Shown here: in pieces, positions 1-8,501 of the stretch | How the letters are laid out: every line of letters starts with the position of its first letter | Numbering within the stretch: the first letter of the stretch is position 1 | Assembly: GCF_035918235.1 (NCBI RefSeq) | Contig: NZ_CP109485.1 | Location: forward strand, 930,001 to 994,000 | Direction of reading: 5' to 3' | Origin: Streptomyces sp. NBC_01445 | Lineage (GTDB): Bacteria; Actinomycetota; Actinomycetes; Streptomycetales; Streptomycetaceae | Length of the DNA: 64,000 nucleotides | Translations under genes and position numbers: made by a program | Notes under the pieces: generated by a model | Told to the model about the DNA's origin: nothing | The model's database searches: none | What the model saw: only the letters and a program-made list of their open reading frames with translations

Positions 1-1
1 C

Positions 2-754
2 GTACTGGTGGGCGAGGATCCCGCCTCCGTCACGTACGTCCGCATGAAGCAGGCCCGCTGCGCCAAGGCCGGTATCGAGTCGCGGCGCGTCCAGCTCCCC
101 GCCGAGACGACGACCGCTGAGCTGGTCGCCACTCTCCGCGAGCTGTCGCAGGACGCGTCGGTGCACGGAATCCTGCTCCAGCACCCCGTGGGCCCGCACA
201 TCGACGAACGTGCGGCGTTCGAGGCCATCGCCCCGGAGAAAGACGTCGACGGCGTCACCATGACCTCGTTCGGCGCGATGGCCTTCGGGCTGCCCGGGTT
301 CGTCTCCTGCACACCCGGCGGGATCATGCGGCTCCTCGACGAGTACGACGTCGATGTCGCGGGGCGGCATGCCGTCGTCGTGGGCCGGAGCGCGATCCTC
401 GGCAAGCCCGCCGGGATGCTGCTGCTCACACGGGACGCCACGGTGACGTACTGCCACTCCCGCACGGCCGACCTGAGCGCGTACGTGAGGGAGGCGGACA
501 TCGTGGTGGCGGCCGTGGGCCGGCCCCAGCTCATCCGCGGCGAGGACATCAAGCCCGGCGCTGTCGTCATCGACGCCGGCTACAACGCGGGCAACGTCGG
601 CGACGTGGACTTCGACACCGCGGCCGAGCGGGCCCGCCTGATCACTCCCGTCCCCGGCGGCGTGGGCCCCATGACCATCGCCGTCCTCCTGGCCCAGACG
701 GTCACCGCGGCGTACCACCAGCTCGGCGCGGACCTCGATCGCGCGCTCGCCTGA
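2..754 (+). CDS. folD: FolD, methylenetetrahydrofolate dehydrogenase/cyclohydrolase (5' truncated)
   Basis: Cytosolic bifunctional enzyme that interconverts 5,10-methylene-, 5,10-methenyl- and 10-formyl-tetrahydrofolate using NADP. The frame is open to the first bases of the window (VLVGEDPAS), so the start lies outside; about 35-40 residues are missing compared with a usual length near 285. Visible family motifs are SVTYVRMK (catalytic Tyr and Lys), EKDVDGV, the dinucleotide-binding GRSAILGKPAGMLL and the C-terminal PGGVGPMTIAVLL. The usual QLPLP motif reads QHPVG here, which suggests a divergent paralogue rather than the housekeeping copy. The 3' end overlaps the convergent gene at 702-1277 by 53 bp. 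The family call is secure; whether it is the only FolD cannot be judged. Confidence 0.93.
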   Translation, partial: VLVGEDPASVTYVRMKQARCAKAGIESRRVQLPAETTTAELVATLRELSQDASVHGILLQHPVGPHIDERAAFEAIAPEKDVDGVTMTSFGAMAFGLPGFVSCTPGGIMRLLDEYDVDVAGRHAVVVGRSAILGKPAGMLLLTRDATVTYCHSRTADLSAYVREADIVVAAVGRPQLIRGEDIKPGAVVIDAGYNAGNVGDVDFDTAAERARLITPVPGGVGPMTIAVLLAQTVTAAYHQLGADLDRALA

Positions 755-1277
755 CAGGACCGCGCCGATCGCGCATCCGGGATCCCTGGTCGGTGGCGGC
801 GTCGAGAAGTCCGGCCGCCGCCACCTCGAGGGCGGCGCGCGGCAGCGGTTCACACTCCAGCGGTGCGCACACCTCGAAGCCGAGGTGCCGTACGGCCGTC
901 TCGCCCGACGGCAGCAGCTGGAGATACTCGGGCCCGTCGGGTTCCTCGCGGCCCAGGAGGAACCCGACGGTCAGCAGCGTGCCGGCAGCGATCCTCGGGG
1001 ATCCGGCCTGCGGTTCACGGTCGATCAGCGTGAACTCCCGCTCGTACGGGCCCGTCGGCGGCGCCGCCAAGAGCCACCGGGCGAACTCGGCGGCCCGCGG
1101 CGCGCCCTGGCCCAGTGGCAGGCGCCCGAGGAAGTACCCGTCGAACCACCAGCCGCCGTCCCCATCCACCCCGAGGGTGATCCACAGGTCCTCGACGGGC
1201 CGGCCCGGGTAGTGGGACCCACGCCATGCGAGGCGAAAGAACGGACCGGTCCCGGGACGCTCACCTCCGTACGCCAT
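702..1277 (-). CDS. Hypothetical protein
   Basis: A 191-residue protein of unknown function. The start is well supported: ATG at 1277 is preceded by AAGGAG with 8 nt spacing. The first 150 residues read like a folded globular protein rich in Trp, Gly and aromatics (for example DGGWWFDGYFLG), with no transmembrane segment or known catalytic motif. The last 35 residues are very Arg-rich and run 53 bp into the 3' end of the convergent folD, so the ancestral stop may have been lost. I do not recognise the family. It lies upstream of nothing obvious on its own strand, and the MocR gene at 1305 on the same strand ends 27 bp before its start. Confidence 0.6.
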   Translation of the reverse strand: MAYGGERPGTGPFFRLAWRGSHYPGRPVEDLWITLGVDGDGGWWFDGYFLGRLPLGQGAPRAAEFARWLLAAPPTGPYEREFTLIDREPQAGSPRIAAGTLLTVGFLLGREEPDGPEYLQLLPSGETAVRHLGFEVCAPLECEPLPRAALEVAAAGLLDAATDQGSRMRDRRGPVRRARDRGPRRAGGTPR

Positions 1278-1304
1278 GCAGCGATCTCCTTCGTCCTCTG
1301 ATGC

Positions 1305-2792
1305 TCAGGCGACCCAGTGCGGCCGTCGCCCGGTGGACACCGACGGAAGGCCGGCGGCGAGCGCCGCCGCCATGCGGTGGACGGCTTCGCGCAGGGTGTC
1401 CGCCGGGGTCGTGTACGGGATGCGCATCCGCTGCTCGAAGATGCCGGGGTCGGTGGCGAAGCAGGCGCCGCTCTCGATCCGGACGCCGTTGTCGAGGGCT
1501 CGTTCGGACAGCGCGGAGGCCACCGGCTCACCCAGGTCGACCCACAACGACAGGCCTCCGGGAGGCAGTTGCCACGTCCAGTGCGGCATGTGCTGCGTCA
1601 GCGCGGCGGCCAACGCGGCGCGCTGCACACGCAGTTGCTCAAGCCGGGGCGGCAGAAGCCCGTCACCCCGGTCCAGGAGAGCGAGGGCCAGCAGTTGATC
1701 GACGACCGATCCGCCCATGTCGGTGGCCACGCGCTGGCCCGCGAGTTCGGTGACGAGCCGTGCGGGCGCCCGCAGCCAGCCGATGCGCAGGCCGCCCCAA
1801 TGCGTCTTGCTCATCGAGCCGATGCTGATGACCTGCCCGGTACCTCCCTTCGCCGCGTGGGAGGCGAAGGGAGGCGGCGGGGGGACGTCGAGCGCGAGGT
1901 CGGCAAGCGTCTCGTCGATGACCAGCCAGGTACCGGACCGCTCCGCCGCGCGCAGGACGCGTGCCCGCTCGTGCTCGGGCATGAGACAGCCGGTCGGATT
2001 GTGGAAGTCGGGGATCAGGTAGGCCAGTTGGGGCACGACCTGGCGGAGCGTCGATTCGGTGATCTCGATGTCCCAGCCGGTGTCGGTCACGGGGACGGAC
2101 ACGGTACGCAGCCGGGCTCGGCGTAGCGCCTCAAGGGCGTTCGGGTAGGACGGGTTCTCGACCATGACCCGGTCGCCGGGGCTGCCCAGCAGTCCCAGGA
2201 CGAGTGTCAGCGCGTGCTGTGCGCCCGACGTCACCAGGATCTGTTCGGGCAGGGTGGCGAGGCCCCGTCGGGTGTAGCGCTCGGCGATGGCTGCGCGCAG
2301 GTCGGGCAGGCCGTAGGGGTGGTAGCCAGGAGTGTGGGCCTGCTCGGCGAGTTGCGGGGTGATGTGCACGAGGGCGTCGACGAGTGCCTGCTGCGGGAGC
2401 CCGGGGGAGGCTCTGGCAAGGTCGATCGCGGTGTCCTGGGGGCCGAGGAGGCGAGTGATGCCACTGGGGGTGCGGCCTTCGGGCAGGGCGGTCCACGTGC
2501 CCGATCCCTGGCGGCTGTGTGCGTAGCCGCTCTCGCGCAACAGGTCGTACACGGCGGTGACGGTGGTTCTGCTGGTGTCGAGGACGGCTGCCAGTTCGCG
2601 CTCGGCGGGGAGTCTGACGTGCAGGGCGATGCGTCCGTCCAGGATGAGCGTGCTGATCGCCTGCGCGAGGTGTCGATAGGCGGGTCTCGTGCCGGCGGTG
2701 TCGGGCAGCATCGCGGCGAGCTGACGGCTGCCCAGGGTCCGGTCCGCGCGGCCCACCCTGTCCACCGGCACAAAGGCGTTCGCATCAGTCAA
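1305..2792 (-). CDS. MocR/YczR-type regulator (GntR DNA-binding domain fused to aminotransferase fold)
   Basis: A 495-residue transcription factor. Residues about 30-105 form a GntR winged helix (RLPAERELAAVLDTSRTTVTAVYDLL); residues 140-480 form a fold-type-I PLP aminotransferase domain containing YHPYGLPDLRAAI, IPDFHNPTG and the PLP-lysine motif SMSKTHWGGLRIGW. MocR proteins sense PLP or a PLP adduct and usually control a neighbouring gene. It is transcribed divergently from a YczE-like membrane protein, the arrangement known for the YczR subfamily. The start is a TTG at 2792 preceded by GGGAG; no in-frame ATG is available nearby. A perfect 7-bp inverted repeat lies between the two genes and is a likely operator. 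Confidence 0.9.
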   Translation of the reverse strand: MTDANAFVPVDRVGRADRTLGSRQLAAMLPDTAGTRPAYRHLAQAISTLILDGRIALHVRLPAERELAAVLDTSRTTVTAVYDLLRESGYAHSRQGSGTWTALPEGRTPSGITRLLGPQDTAIDLARASPGLPQQALVDALVHITPQLAEQAHTPGYHPYGLPDLRAAIAERYTRRGLATLPEQILVTSGAQHALTLVLGLLGSPGDRVMVENPSYPNALEALRRARLRTVSVPVTDTGWDIEITESTLRQVVPQLAYLIPDFHNPTGCLMPEHERARVLRAAERSGTWLVIDETLADLALDVPPPPPFASHAAKGGTGQVISIGSMSKTHWGGLRIGWLRAPARLVTELAGQRVATDMGGSVVDQLLALALLDRGDGLLPPRLEQLRVQRAALAAALTQHMPHWTWQLPPGGLSLWVDLGEPVASALSERALDNGVRIESGACFATDPGIFEQRMRIPYTTPADTLREAVHRMAAALAAGLPSVSTGRRPHWVA

Positions 2793-2806
2793 ACCATTCT
2801 CCCGAG

Positions 2807-2830
2807 ATTGGCCATGTCATCCGGGCCAAT
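2807..2830. promoter_or_regulatory. Candidate YczR operator (inverted repeat)
   Basis: ATTGGCC at 2807-2813 and GGCCAAT at 2824-2830 form a perfect 7-bp inverted repeat separated by 10 bp, in the short space between the divergent MocR and yczE-like genes. Position and symmetry suit the binding site of the regulator, but the assignment is inference. Confidence 0.45.
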
Positions 2831-2893
2831 CACTCTACAGAGTTGCCGCAATGGCCTTGAAGGCCCATGGCACCACGGTGGAGGCAGGCGCAT

Positions 2894-3637
2894 ATGCAGC
2901 AGGACACGGACACGACGGCCCGCTCCGAGCGGGCGACGCCGGGCGACGAAGGGATCGGGCGCAACCGCCCCGCTCCCCCACTCACTTACGTACGCCTCGG
3001 CGAACGCCCACTCCGCCGCCTGCCCCAGTTGTTCACCGGCCTCGCCCTGTACGGATTCAGCATGGCCGTCATGGTCCGCGCCGGGCTGGGTCTGAGTCCC
3101 TGGAGCGTTCTCAACGAGGGTCTGGAGAAGCACACTTCGTTGAGCTTCGGCACACTCACCGCGGTCGTGGGTGTGTCCGTCCTGCTGCTGTGGATCCCTC
3201 TGCGGCAGCGGCCGACGTTCGGGACCGCCGCGAACATCGTCGTCATCGCCGTCTCGTCCGACCTCGGGCTCGCGCTCGTCCCCGGGGGCCTGGCCCTTCC
3301 CGAACGAGTCGGGCTCCTCCTCGCCGGGACATTCGCCAATGCGCTGTCCATCGCCGTCTACGTAGGCGCACGGTTCGGGCCGGGGCCCCGGGACGGGCTG
3401 ATGACCGGTGCGTCCGCCCTGACGGGACGTTCCATCCGCGTCGTCCGCACGTTCATCGAGGTCGCCGTACTCGCCTTTGGCTGGCTGCTCGGCGGCGGCG
3501 TGGGACTCGGCACCGTGCTGTACGCCCTGACCGTCGGCCCCGTCACGCAGTTCTTCCTGCCCCGGTTCGCCTGCGCGAGCCCGACCCGGACCGGACGCAC
3601 GGGCCCACCTGTCACCGGCTCCCGCACGTCTTCGTAG
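2894..3637 (+). CDS. YczE/YyaS/YitT-like integral membrane protein
   Basis: A 247-residue polytopic membrane protein of the YczE family (function not established; a transport role is suspected). The body has five or six hydrophobic segments beginning with LFTGLALYGFSMAVMVRAGL and the family-typical GLSPWSVLNEGL and FGPGPRDGLMTG sequences. The start is placed at ATG 2894 because GGAGG sits 9-10 nt upstream; an earlier in-frame ATG at 2867 lacks a ribosome site. It is divergent from the MocR regulator at 1305-2792, the conserved yczR-yczE layout, so it is presumably that regulator's target. The last residues are polar and extend into the region before the Imm49-type gene. Confidence 0.85.
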   Translation: MQQDTDTTARSERATPGDEGIGRNRPAPPLTYVRLGERPLRRLPQLFTGLALYGFSMAVMVRAGLGLSPWSVLNEGLEKHTSLSFGTLTAVVGVSVLLLWIPLRQRPTFGTAANIVVIAVSSDLGLALVPGGLALPERVGLLLAGTFANALSIAVYVGARFGPGPRDGLMTGASALTGRSIRVVRTFIEVAVLAFGWLLGGGVGLGTVLYALTVGPVTQFFLPRFACASPTRTGRTGPPVTGSRTSS

Positions 3638-3640
3638 AGT
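3635..3640 (+). promoter_or_regulatory. Leaderless -10 hexamer for the Imm49-type gene
   Basis: TAGAGT at 3635-3640 lies 7 nt before the GTG at 3648, the usual distance for a leaderless Streptomyces transcript. The hexamer begins on the TAG stop codon of the yczE-like gene, so the next gene probably has its own promoter embedded at the yczE end. Confidence 0.5.
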
Positions 3641-3647
3641 CTGTGCA

Positions 3648-5384
3648 GTGAACCCTCACCACGCACCCGATCCACACCTGCCGATGCTGAATGTCCCTCA
3701 GGCCGAGCGCCTGCGGAGCCTGACGGCCGCCTACTTCCTCGCCCGTCACGGCACCCATATGACCGTGACGGGGGACGCGGTGCGCCTGGAGGGCAGGTTG
3801 AGCCCGCTGTCGAACCTCGCGCAGCGGTGTCGCCAGTCCGCCGAGGACGACTGGCCGCGGATCGTGGAGCAGCACTTCGCCGGCCTGGAGAACGCCTCCC
3901 AGGGAGGCGAGAGCGCCACGGATCTCCTGGAGCGGACATGCTGGCGGCTGCTTCCCGACGACGCCTTCCCGGGCGACACGGCCGACGGCTTCCGCCATGC
4001 GCGGCCGGTCGCCGAGGGGCTGCTCGCGGTCCTCGCCCTGGACGCACCCACCTCCGTGCGAATACTCGACGACCGGGACGTGGCGCGCGTCGGTGCTGAG
4101 CAGCTGTGGGCTGCGGGCCGCGCGAACCTGATCCGTGAGCCGGTCGAGCACGACGAATTCCGCGGCCCGCAGGGCGCGTTGATGCACTCCGTGTACGGGG
4201 ACTCGTTCTTCGTCTCCAGCAAGGCGCTCGTACTCCCGGAGTTGGTACGGGAGTTGACCGGCCGGGAGCTGCCGGAAGCCGGGGCGCTCGTCGTGATGCC
4301 GACCAGGCACCTCCTGGCGTTCCACCCGATCGTGGACGGCAGCGTGGTGGACGCCGTCAACGACCTGGGCTCCTACGCCATCGGCGCCTACGAGGACGGG
4401 CCGGGCGCGCTCTCACCGCGGCTGTACTGGTGGCGCCAGGGGCGGCTTGTCTCGCTCACGGTCTTCGACCACGAGAACCGGTCGTTCTCCGTGGTGCCGC
4501 CGCAGGAGTTGATGGACCTGATGAGGTCCCTGCGCGGCCAGGACTCCGCCGATGCCGCGCCGCAGCCGGCCTCCGGTGCGCAGACCGAGGACCAACTCGC
4601 CCAGACCTCAGCAGAGTTGACAGCCCGGCTGCCTCAGTCCCCCGGGGCCTTCGGCGACGCGTTCGCGGCCTCCCTCGCCCTGAGCCACGTGCGCTGCGCG
4701 TCCGACCCCGACGGGGGCGCGCTGGAGACCTGGGAGGCATGGGTCGGTGCCATGCAGGTCGGCTCGGCGCTGTTCGCCACCACGACCTCCCGGGAGAGCA
4801 GCGTCGCCTGCCGGATCGGGCACGACGTCGTGACGCTTCCGGTCACCGGCCCCGCCCCGTACGCGGACGGCCGCGCCTGGCTCAACGCCTTCTATCTCGC
4901 CGTCGTCTGCCGCGAGCGGGACCGCATGACCCAGTTGTGCCACGTGCCGCTGGACGACCTGCGCCGGGCCGCGCCCATGGACGAGTACGTCTTCCACTGG
5001 ATCGACACGCTCCAGACATACTGGTTGCAGCGCCCCATGGACGATGTGGTCCAGAAGCTGCTCGCCACCATGAACACCTCTCACCCCGATGTGGCGACCC
5101 GCACGCCTGCGGACTTCCTGAACCTGGTCGACTACCAGCCCGTCGCGCTCTTCCACCGTCTCGTGACGGGCGACCACGAGGCTTTCGCGGAAGCGCTCAC
5201 GGAGGCGCTCGCCCATCACGAGCGCTACTGGAGCGACTCGACGGGACCGCACAGCCGGGTGGCCCTCGGCCCGCTCGCGCTGGCGTGCCTCGCCTTCGAC
5301 TCGGAGTTCCCGGTCGACAGCAAGTCGCCGTATCTGCCCACCTGTCTCCTCGACCGGGCCTGGTACGGCGAGTTCGACACGTGA
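3648..5384 (+). CDS. Imm49-type protein with DUF1444-like N-terminal half
   Basis: A 578-residue soluble protein. The C-terminal ~270 residues resemble the Imm49 family, an immunity-protein group of polymorphic toxin systems, ending in the recognisable PVDSKSPYLPTCLL segment and an ALAHHERYW helix. The N-terminal ~290 residues (LSNLAQRCRQ, GALVVMPTRHLLAFHPI) look DUF1444-like. No signal peptide or membrane segment is visible, and no toxin gene is adjacent, so this may be an orphan immunity protein or a housekeeping relative. The GTG start at 3648 has no ribosome site but does have a TAGAGT -10 hexamer 7 nt upstream. Family call by memory of motifs; function unproven. Confidence 0.65.
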   Translation: MNPHHAPDPHLPMLNVPQAERLRSLTAAYFLARHGTHMTVTGDAVRLEGRLSPLSNLAQRCRQSAEDDWPRIVEQHFAGLENASQGGESATDLLERTCWRLLPDDAFPGDTADGFRHARPVAEGLLAVLALDAPTSVRILDDRDVARVGAEQLWAAGRANLIREPVEHDEFRGPQGALMHSVYGDSFFVSSKALVLPELVRELTGRELPEAGALVVMPTRHLLAFHPIVDGSVVDAVNDLGSYAIGAYEDGPGALSPRLYWWRQGRLVSLTVFDHENRSFSVVPPQELMDLMRSLRGQDSADAAPQPASGAQTEDQLAQTSAELTARLPQSPGAFGDAFAASLALSHVRCASDPDGGALETWEAWVGAMQVGSALFATTTSRESSVACRIGHDVVTLPVTGPAPYADGRAWLNAFYLAVVCRERDRMTQLCHVPLDDLRRAAPMDEYVFHWIDTLQTYWLQRPMDDVVQKLLATMNTSHPDVATRTPADFLNLVDYQPVALFHRLVTGDHEAFAEALTEALAHHERYWSDSTGPHSRVALGPLALACLAFDSEFPVDSKSPYLPTCLLDRAWYGEFDT

Positions 5385-5418
5385 GAGCGGGCTCCGGGGG
5401 CGGCTACCGCCGGGCGGC

Positions 5419-5802
5419 CTAGCGCCGGTAGAAGTCGAACTGCGTCACGCCGTCGTAGCCGTAGCTCTCGGGGTGCAGTTCGTGCAGCGCGACTCCGCAA
5501 CGGGCGAGCGGCCCAAGGGCCTTGGTCAGCAGTTCGCCCGCCTCCGCGATGAACGCGGCCTTCTCCGCGGCGCTGTTCGTGCCGATGGTGACGGTGGCCT
5601 CGACATGGGCGTCGAGGCCACCGGTCAGCGGCCTGCCGTCGACGTAGTAGCAGTCGGCCGGCACCAGGTCGACGTGCACGATGGTCCTGGCGCCGGACTT
5701 GCGCAGAGCCGAGACGGCCAGGCCCGTCAGGCCCTCGGCGAGGGTGCGCTGTACGTCGGCGGGAAGTGCGGTGTCGGTGACCGTCACACGGATGAAAGGC
5801 AT
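5419..5802 (-). CDS. Tautomerase-superfamily protein (4-oxalocrotonate tautomerase-like)
   Basis: A 127-residue protein that begins Met-Pro-Phe-Ile-Arg-Val; after Met removal the N-terminal Pro is the catalytic base of the tautomerase superfamily. The start at 5802 is supported by AGGAG seven nt upstream, whereas the longer upstream frame has no such support. Length is about twice that of the 60-residue 4-OT monomer, consistent with the two-repeat (cis-CaaD/MSAD/YrdN-like) forms; a second motif begins HVEATVTIGTNSAAEK. Substrate unknown. It is divergent from the LysR regulator at 5923, which probably controls it. Confidence 0.85.
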   Translation of the reverse strand: MPFIRVTVTDTALPADVQRTLAEGLTGLAVSALRKSGARTIVHVDLVPADCYYVDGRPLTGGLDAHVEATVTIGTNSAAEKAAFIAEAGELLTKALGPLARCGVALHELHPESYGYDGVTQFDFYRR

Positions 5803-5892
5803 GGCTTCTCCTGAGCAGGTGCCGGGGGGTGTGCCCGCCGGAGGCGGCGGCACGGACCAAGCGTCACCGACCTGGCACCATTGATCCAACGC

Positions 5893-5909
5893 ATACGTGT
5901 CATAGGTAT
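5893..5909. promoter_or_regulatory. Possible LysR binding site between tautomerase and lysR
   Basis: ATAC at 5893-5896 and GTAT at 5906-5909 form an imperfect dyad in the 120-bp divergent intergenic region, 14 bp before the LysR start. The spacing is close to the T-N11-A rule for LysR operators. Short and AT-biased against a GC-rich background; inference only. Confidence 0.3.
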
Positions 5910-5922
5910 ATGAGGCCCACGC

Positions 5923-6822
5923 ATGACCGTGAACCTTTCCCAGTTGAGGGCGTTCCTCGCCGTCGTCGACGCGGGCGGATTCAGCGCGGCGGCGGCCGAA
6001 CTCGGTCTGAGCCAGTCGGCCGTGTCGCACGCGGTCGCGTCCCTGGAACGCGAGTTGACCGCGCCGCTGCTGGTGCGGGCCACTCCGGTGCGGACCACGG
6101 CGCTCGGCGAGCGGGTCGTGCCACACGCCCGGACAGCGGTGGCGGCGACCCGGTCCGTGGAGCAACTCGCGGCTGACGCCGCCACCATGACGGGCACGGT
6201 GCGCCTGGCCGCCACCCCGACGGTCTGCCAGGGCCTGATCCCCGGCCTGCTGCGGCACTGGGGCGAGGACCAGCCCCGCGTCACGGTCAGGGTCTTCGAA
6301 GGGGACAGCTCCGACATCGCCGGCTGGCTGGAGAACGGGACGGCCGATGCCGCCATCCTGATCGACCCTCCCCCGGGCCCGGGCATCCAGCTCGCCGCCG
6401 ACGACTACCGCGCTGTGCTGCCCCTGGACCATCCCCTAGCCGGTGAGCCGGTCGTCGACATCCGCGACCTGGAGGACGATCCGTTCCTGATCTCGCCCAA
6501 CGGCTGCGAGGACCGCATCCGGACGATCCACCGCCTCGCCGGGCTGAGGTTCACCCCCACGCACCGGGTACGGGATCTGGTAACCCTGATCAGCATGGTG
6601 CAGGCCGGTATCGGCGTGACCGTCCTGTCGGAGGTGTCCCGCTCCCTGATCCCGCCCGACCTCGCGCTGCTGCCGCTGCACCCCCAGACCTCACGGCGCC
6701 TCGTGCTGACCGGACCCCGGGCCCGCCCCTGGCAGCCGGCCGTCCGCACCTTGGCGGACTCCGCTTTGGACCATCTCGCCGCGGCCGGCGCCATGTCGGA
6801 CACACGCACGACGTCAACTTGA
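5923..6822 (+). CDS. LysR-family transcriptional regulator
   Basis: A 299-residue LTTR with an N-terminal winged helix (residues 5-64; LSQLRAFLAVVDAGGFSAAA and LSQSAVSHAVASLE) and a periplasmic-binding-protein-like effector domain from about 92 on (VRLAATPTVCQGL). It is divergent from the tautomerase gene and likely regulates it and itself. ATG 5923 is the natural start of the helix-turn-helix. Its stop at 6820-6822 abuts the end of the neighbouring IS element: an IS terminal hairpin begins at 6824, so the insertion may have trimmed or replaced the original 3' end. The inducer is unknown. Confidence 0.92.
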   Translation: MTVNLSQLRAFLAVVDAGGFSAAAAELGLSQSAVSHAVASLERELTAPLLVRATPVRTTALGERVVPHARTAVAATRSVEQLAADAATMTGTVRLAATPTVCQGLIPGLLRHWGEDQPRVTVRVFEGDSSDIAGWLENGTADAAILIDPPPGPGIQLAADDYRAVLPLDHPLAGEPVVDIRDLEDDPFLISPNGCEDRIRTIHRLAGLRFTPTHRVRDLVTLISMVQAGIGVTVLSEVSRSLIPPDLALLPLHPQTSRRLVLTGPRARPWQPAVRTLADSALDHLAAAGAMSDTRTTST

Positions 6823-6823
6823 C

Positions 6824-6841
6824 CCGGTCCTAAAGGACTGG
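6824..6841. repeat. Terminal hairpin of the IS200/IS605 element
   Basis: CCGGTCC (6824-6830) and GGACTGG (6835-6841) pair over seven positions with one G-T wobble around a TAAA loop. Imperfect subterminal palindromes are what the single-strand-specific Y1 transposase recognises. It lies 2 bp after the lysR stop codon. Confidence 0.5.
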
Positions 6842-6895
6842 GCTTGGAGGTAGCGTCCAACTGGCTGCTGGGTGGGCTCCTCCGTCCAGTCACCC

Positions 6896-8053
6896 TTATG
6901 GGGTGGCAGGGACGCGTGACTCACGCCCCGCAGTCCACACAGCCTCGCCCTTGCGGGCGATGTTGTGGGAAGCGTTTTGGTCTGCGTGGGCAACGACCCC
7001 GCAGTTGAGGCAGGTGAACAGGGCTTGGCTTGCCCGGTTCTTCTTGTCGATGTGGCCGCACTCGCAGCACTGCTGCGAGGTGTAGGCGGGATCGACGAAG
7101 ACCACGGGGACGCCGGCCCTGCGGGCCTTGTAGACGATGAAGTCTGCGAGCTGGGCAAAGGCCCAGGAGTGGAGCGCGACCCGTTGGGGCTTGCGGAGCC
7201 GTACCCTCTGCCGGATTCCCTTGAGTTCTTCCAGGGAGATCCCGGCCGAGGTGCGTTCAGCCTCGGTCACGATCGTCTTGGCGATGATGTGGTTCTGGTT
7301 CTTCGCGTGGCGCTGTTCGCGCCGGTTGCGCTTCTTCAACAGCCGCTTGGCGGACTTGGTGCCCTTGGCCTGGAGTTTCCTGCGCAGGTCGAGTTGCCGC
7401 TTGCGGTGGCGGTTCAGGCCGCGCCCGGCGGTTTTGTGGCCGGTGGATGTGGTGGCGATGTTGGCGATTCCAAGGTCTACGCCGATGAAGTGGTCGGGCT
7501 CGTACTGCTCAGCCTCGGGAACGTCACAGGTCGCGAGCAGGTAGAACACGCCGTCGCGTTCGATCAGGTCCGACTCGCCCTGCCGGTGGTCCCGGAGCGT
7601 CTTGAGTGCGTCAGGCGAGCAGGCAAAGCGGACGTTCTTGATGCGCCCAGCGGTTGTCCAGATGGACACGGTCTGCGCGTCGTACTGCCAGCTCAAACAC
7701 CGGTCGTCATACGGTTGCGCGGCCTCGGGCCGAAACGTGATCGGCTTGGACTCCGCCTTGCGGCGACGCTGAGAGCCTTCCTTGCCGAGGTTCCCGGCAC
7801 GGATGTTGGCCCTGAGGGTCGTGTAGGCGTCGCGGGTCTTCTTGATGATGTGCTGGGCGGCCTGCGCCCCCAGTCCCCGCGACCGCAGTTCACCGTAGGT
7901 GTGCTTGCGCAGCTCGTACTCACGCGGGACACCGTGCTCGAACGCCACCGCCGACACCCAGTTCGCGGCCTCGTTGACCGTGTGCAGCGTCACCGACAGC
8001 GCGGCGGCCTGCTCGGCCTCCGGCATCAACTTCACTTGCACGACGATCTTCAC
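6896..8053 (-). CDS. tnpB: TnpB, RNA-guided RuvC-type nuclease of IS200/IS605
   Basis: A 385-residue protein of full family length. The three RuvC catalytic acids are present: D193 in GVDLGIAN, E275 in SLEELKGI and D358 in HADQNASHNI. A zinc ribbon with CxxC pairs C329/C332 and C348/C351 lies between the last two. The Arg/Lys-rich middle (RKRQLDLRRKLQAKG, KKRNRREQRH) suits RNA binding. TnpB proteins cleave DNA guided by an omega RNA made from the element's end and help retain the element at its donor site. Since all key residues are intact, the nuclease could still act although its partner transposase is broken. ATG start at 8053. Confidence 0.93.
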   Translation of the reverse strand: MKIVVQVKLMPEAEQAAALSVTLHTVNEAANWVSAVAFEHGVPREYELRKHTYGELRSRGLGAQAAQHIIKKTRDAYTTLRANIRAGNLGKEGSQRRRKAESKPITFRPEAAQPYDDRCLSWQYDAQTVSIWTTAGRIKNVRFACSPDALKTLRDHRQGESDLIERDGVFYLLATCDVPEAEQYEPDHFIGVDLGIANIATTSTGHKTAGRGLNRHRKRQLDLRRKLQAKGTKSAKRLLKKRNRREQRHAKNQNHIIAKTIVTEAERTSAGISLEELKGIRQRVRLRKPQRVALHSWAFAQLADFIVYKARRAGVPVVFVDPAYTSQQCCECGHIDKKNRASQALFTCLNCGVVAHADQNASHNIARKGEAVWTAGRESRVPATP

Positions 8054-8073
8054 ACGGGCGATCGTATCGACCT

Positions 8074-8501
8074 ATGTCACCACACTGGGAGCCAAACCCC
8101 AATATTCGTAAGGGTCCCACGGTCGCTACACCCTCCACGCCCACTTGGTCTTCACACCCCAGTACCGGCGCGGACCGTTCACCGACGAGATCCTTCGACG
8201 CTGCGAGGAAGTCATGCGCGCCGTCTGCACCGACTTCGGCGCCCAGCTGCGGGAGTTCAAGGGCGAACACGATCACGTCCACCTCCTTGTGCACTACTCG
8301 CCCCAAGGTCGTCATTTCCCGACTCGTAGGCTCCCTCAAGGGCGTCTCCGCGCGCAGGATCCGTCAGGATTTCCCGGAGATATCCGCACGTACCTGTGGG
8401 GTGACCGCTTCTGGTCGCCCTCGTACTTTGCCGCCTCGTGCGCAGGCGCCCCCCTGTCGATCATCAAGAAGTACATCGAGAACCAGAGGCGCCCCGGCTG
8501 A
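8074..8501 (+). pseudogene. tnpA: IS200-type Y1 transposase TnpA with three frameshifts
   Basis: The tyrosine-HUH transposase is readable only by changing frame three times. MSPHWEPNPNIRKG is in one frame; after about 8115 the frame changes (one base missing) to GRYTLHAHLVFTPQYRRG and the HUH motif HDHVHLLV; at the CCCC run near 8304 one extra base shifts to PKVVISRLVGSLKGVSARR; near 8380 a missing base restores the earlier frame for DIRTYLWGDRFWSPSYFA. The catalytic Tyr (KKYIENQ) and the HUH histidines are still present. The 118-residue frame from 8145 would have a scrambled 24-residue centre, so the gene is probably dead. Confidence 0.85.
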
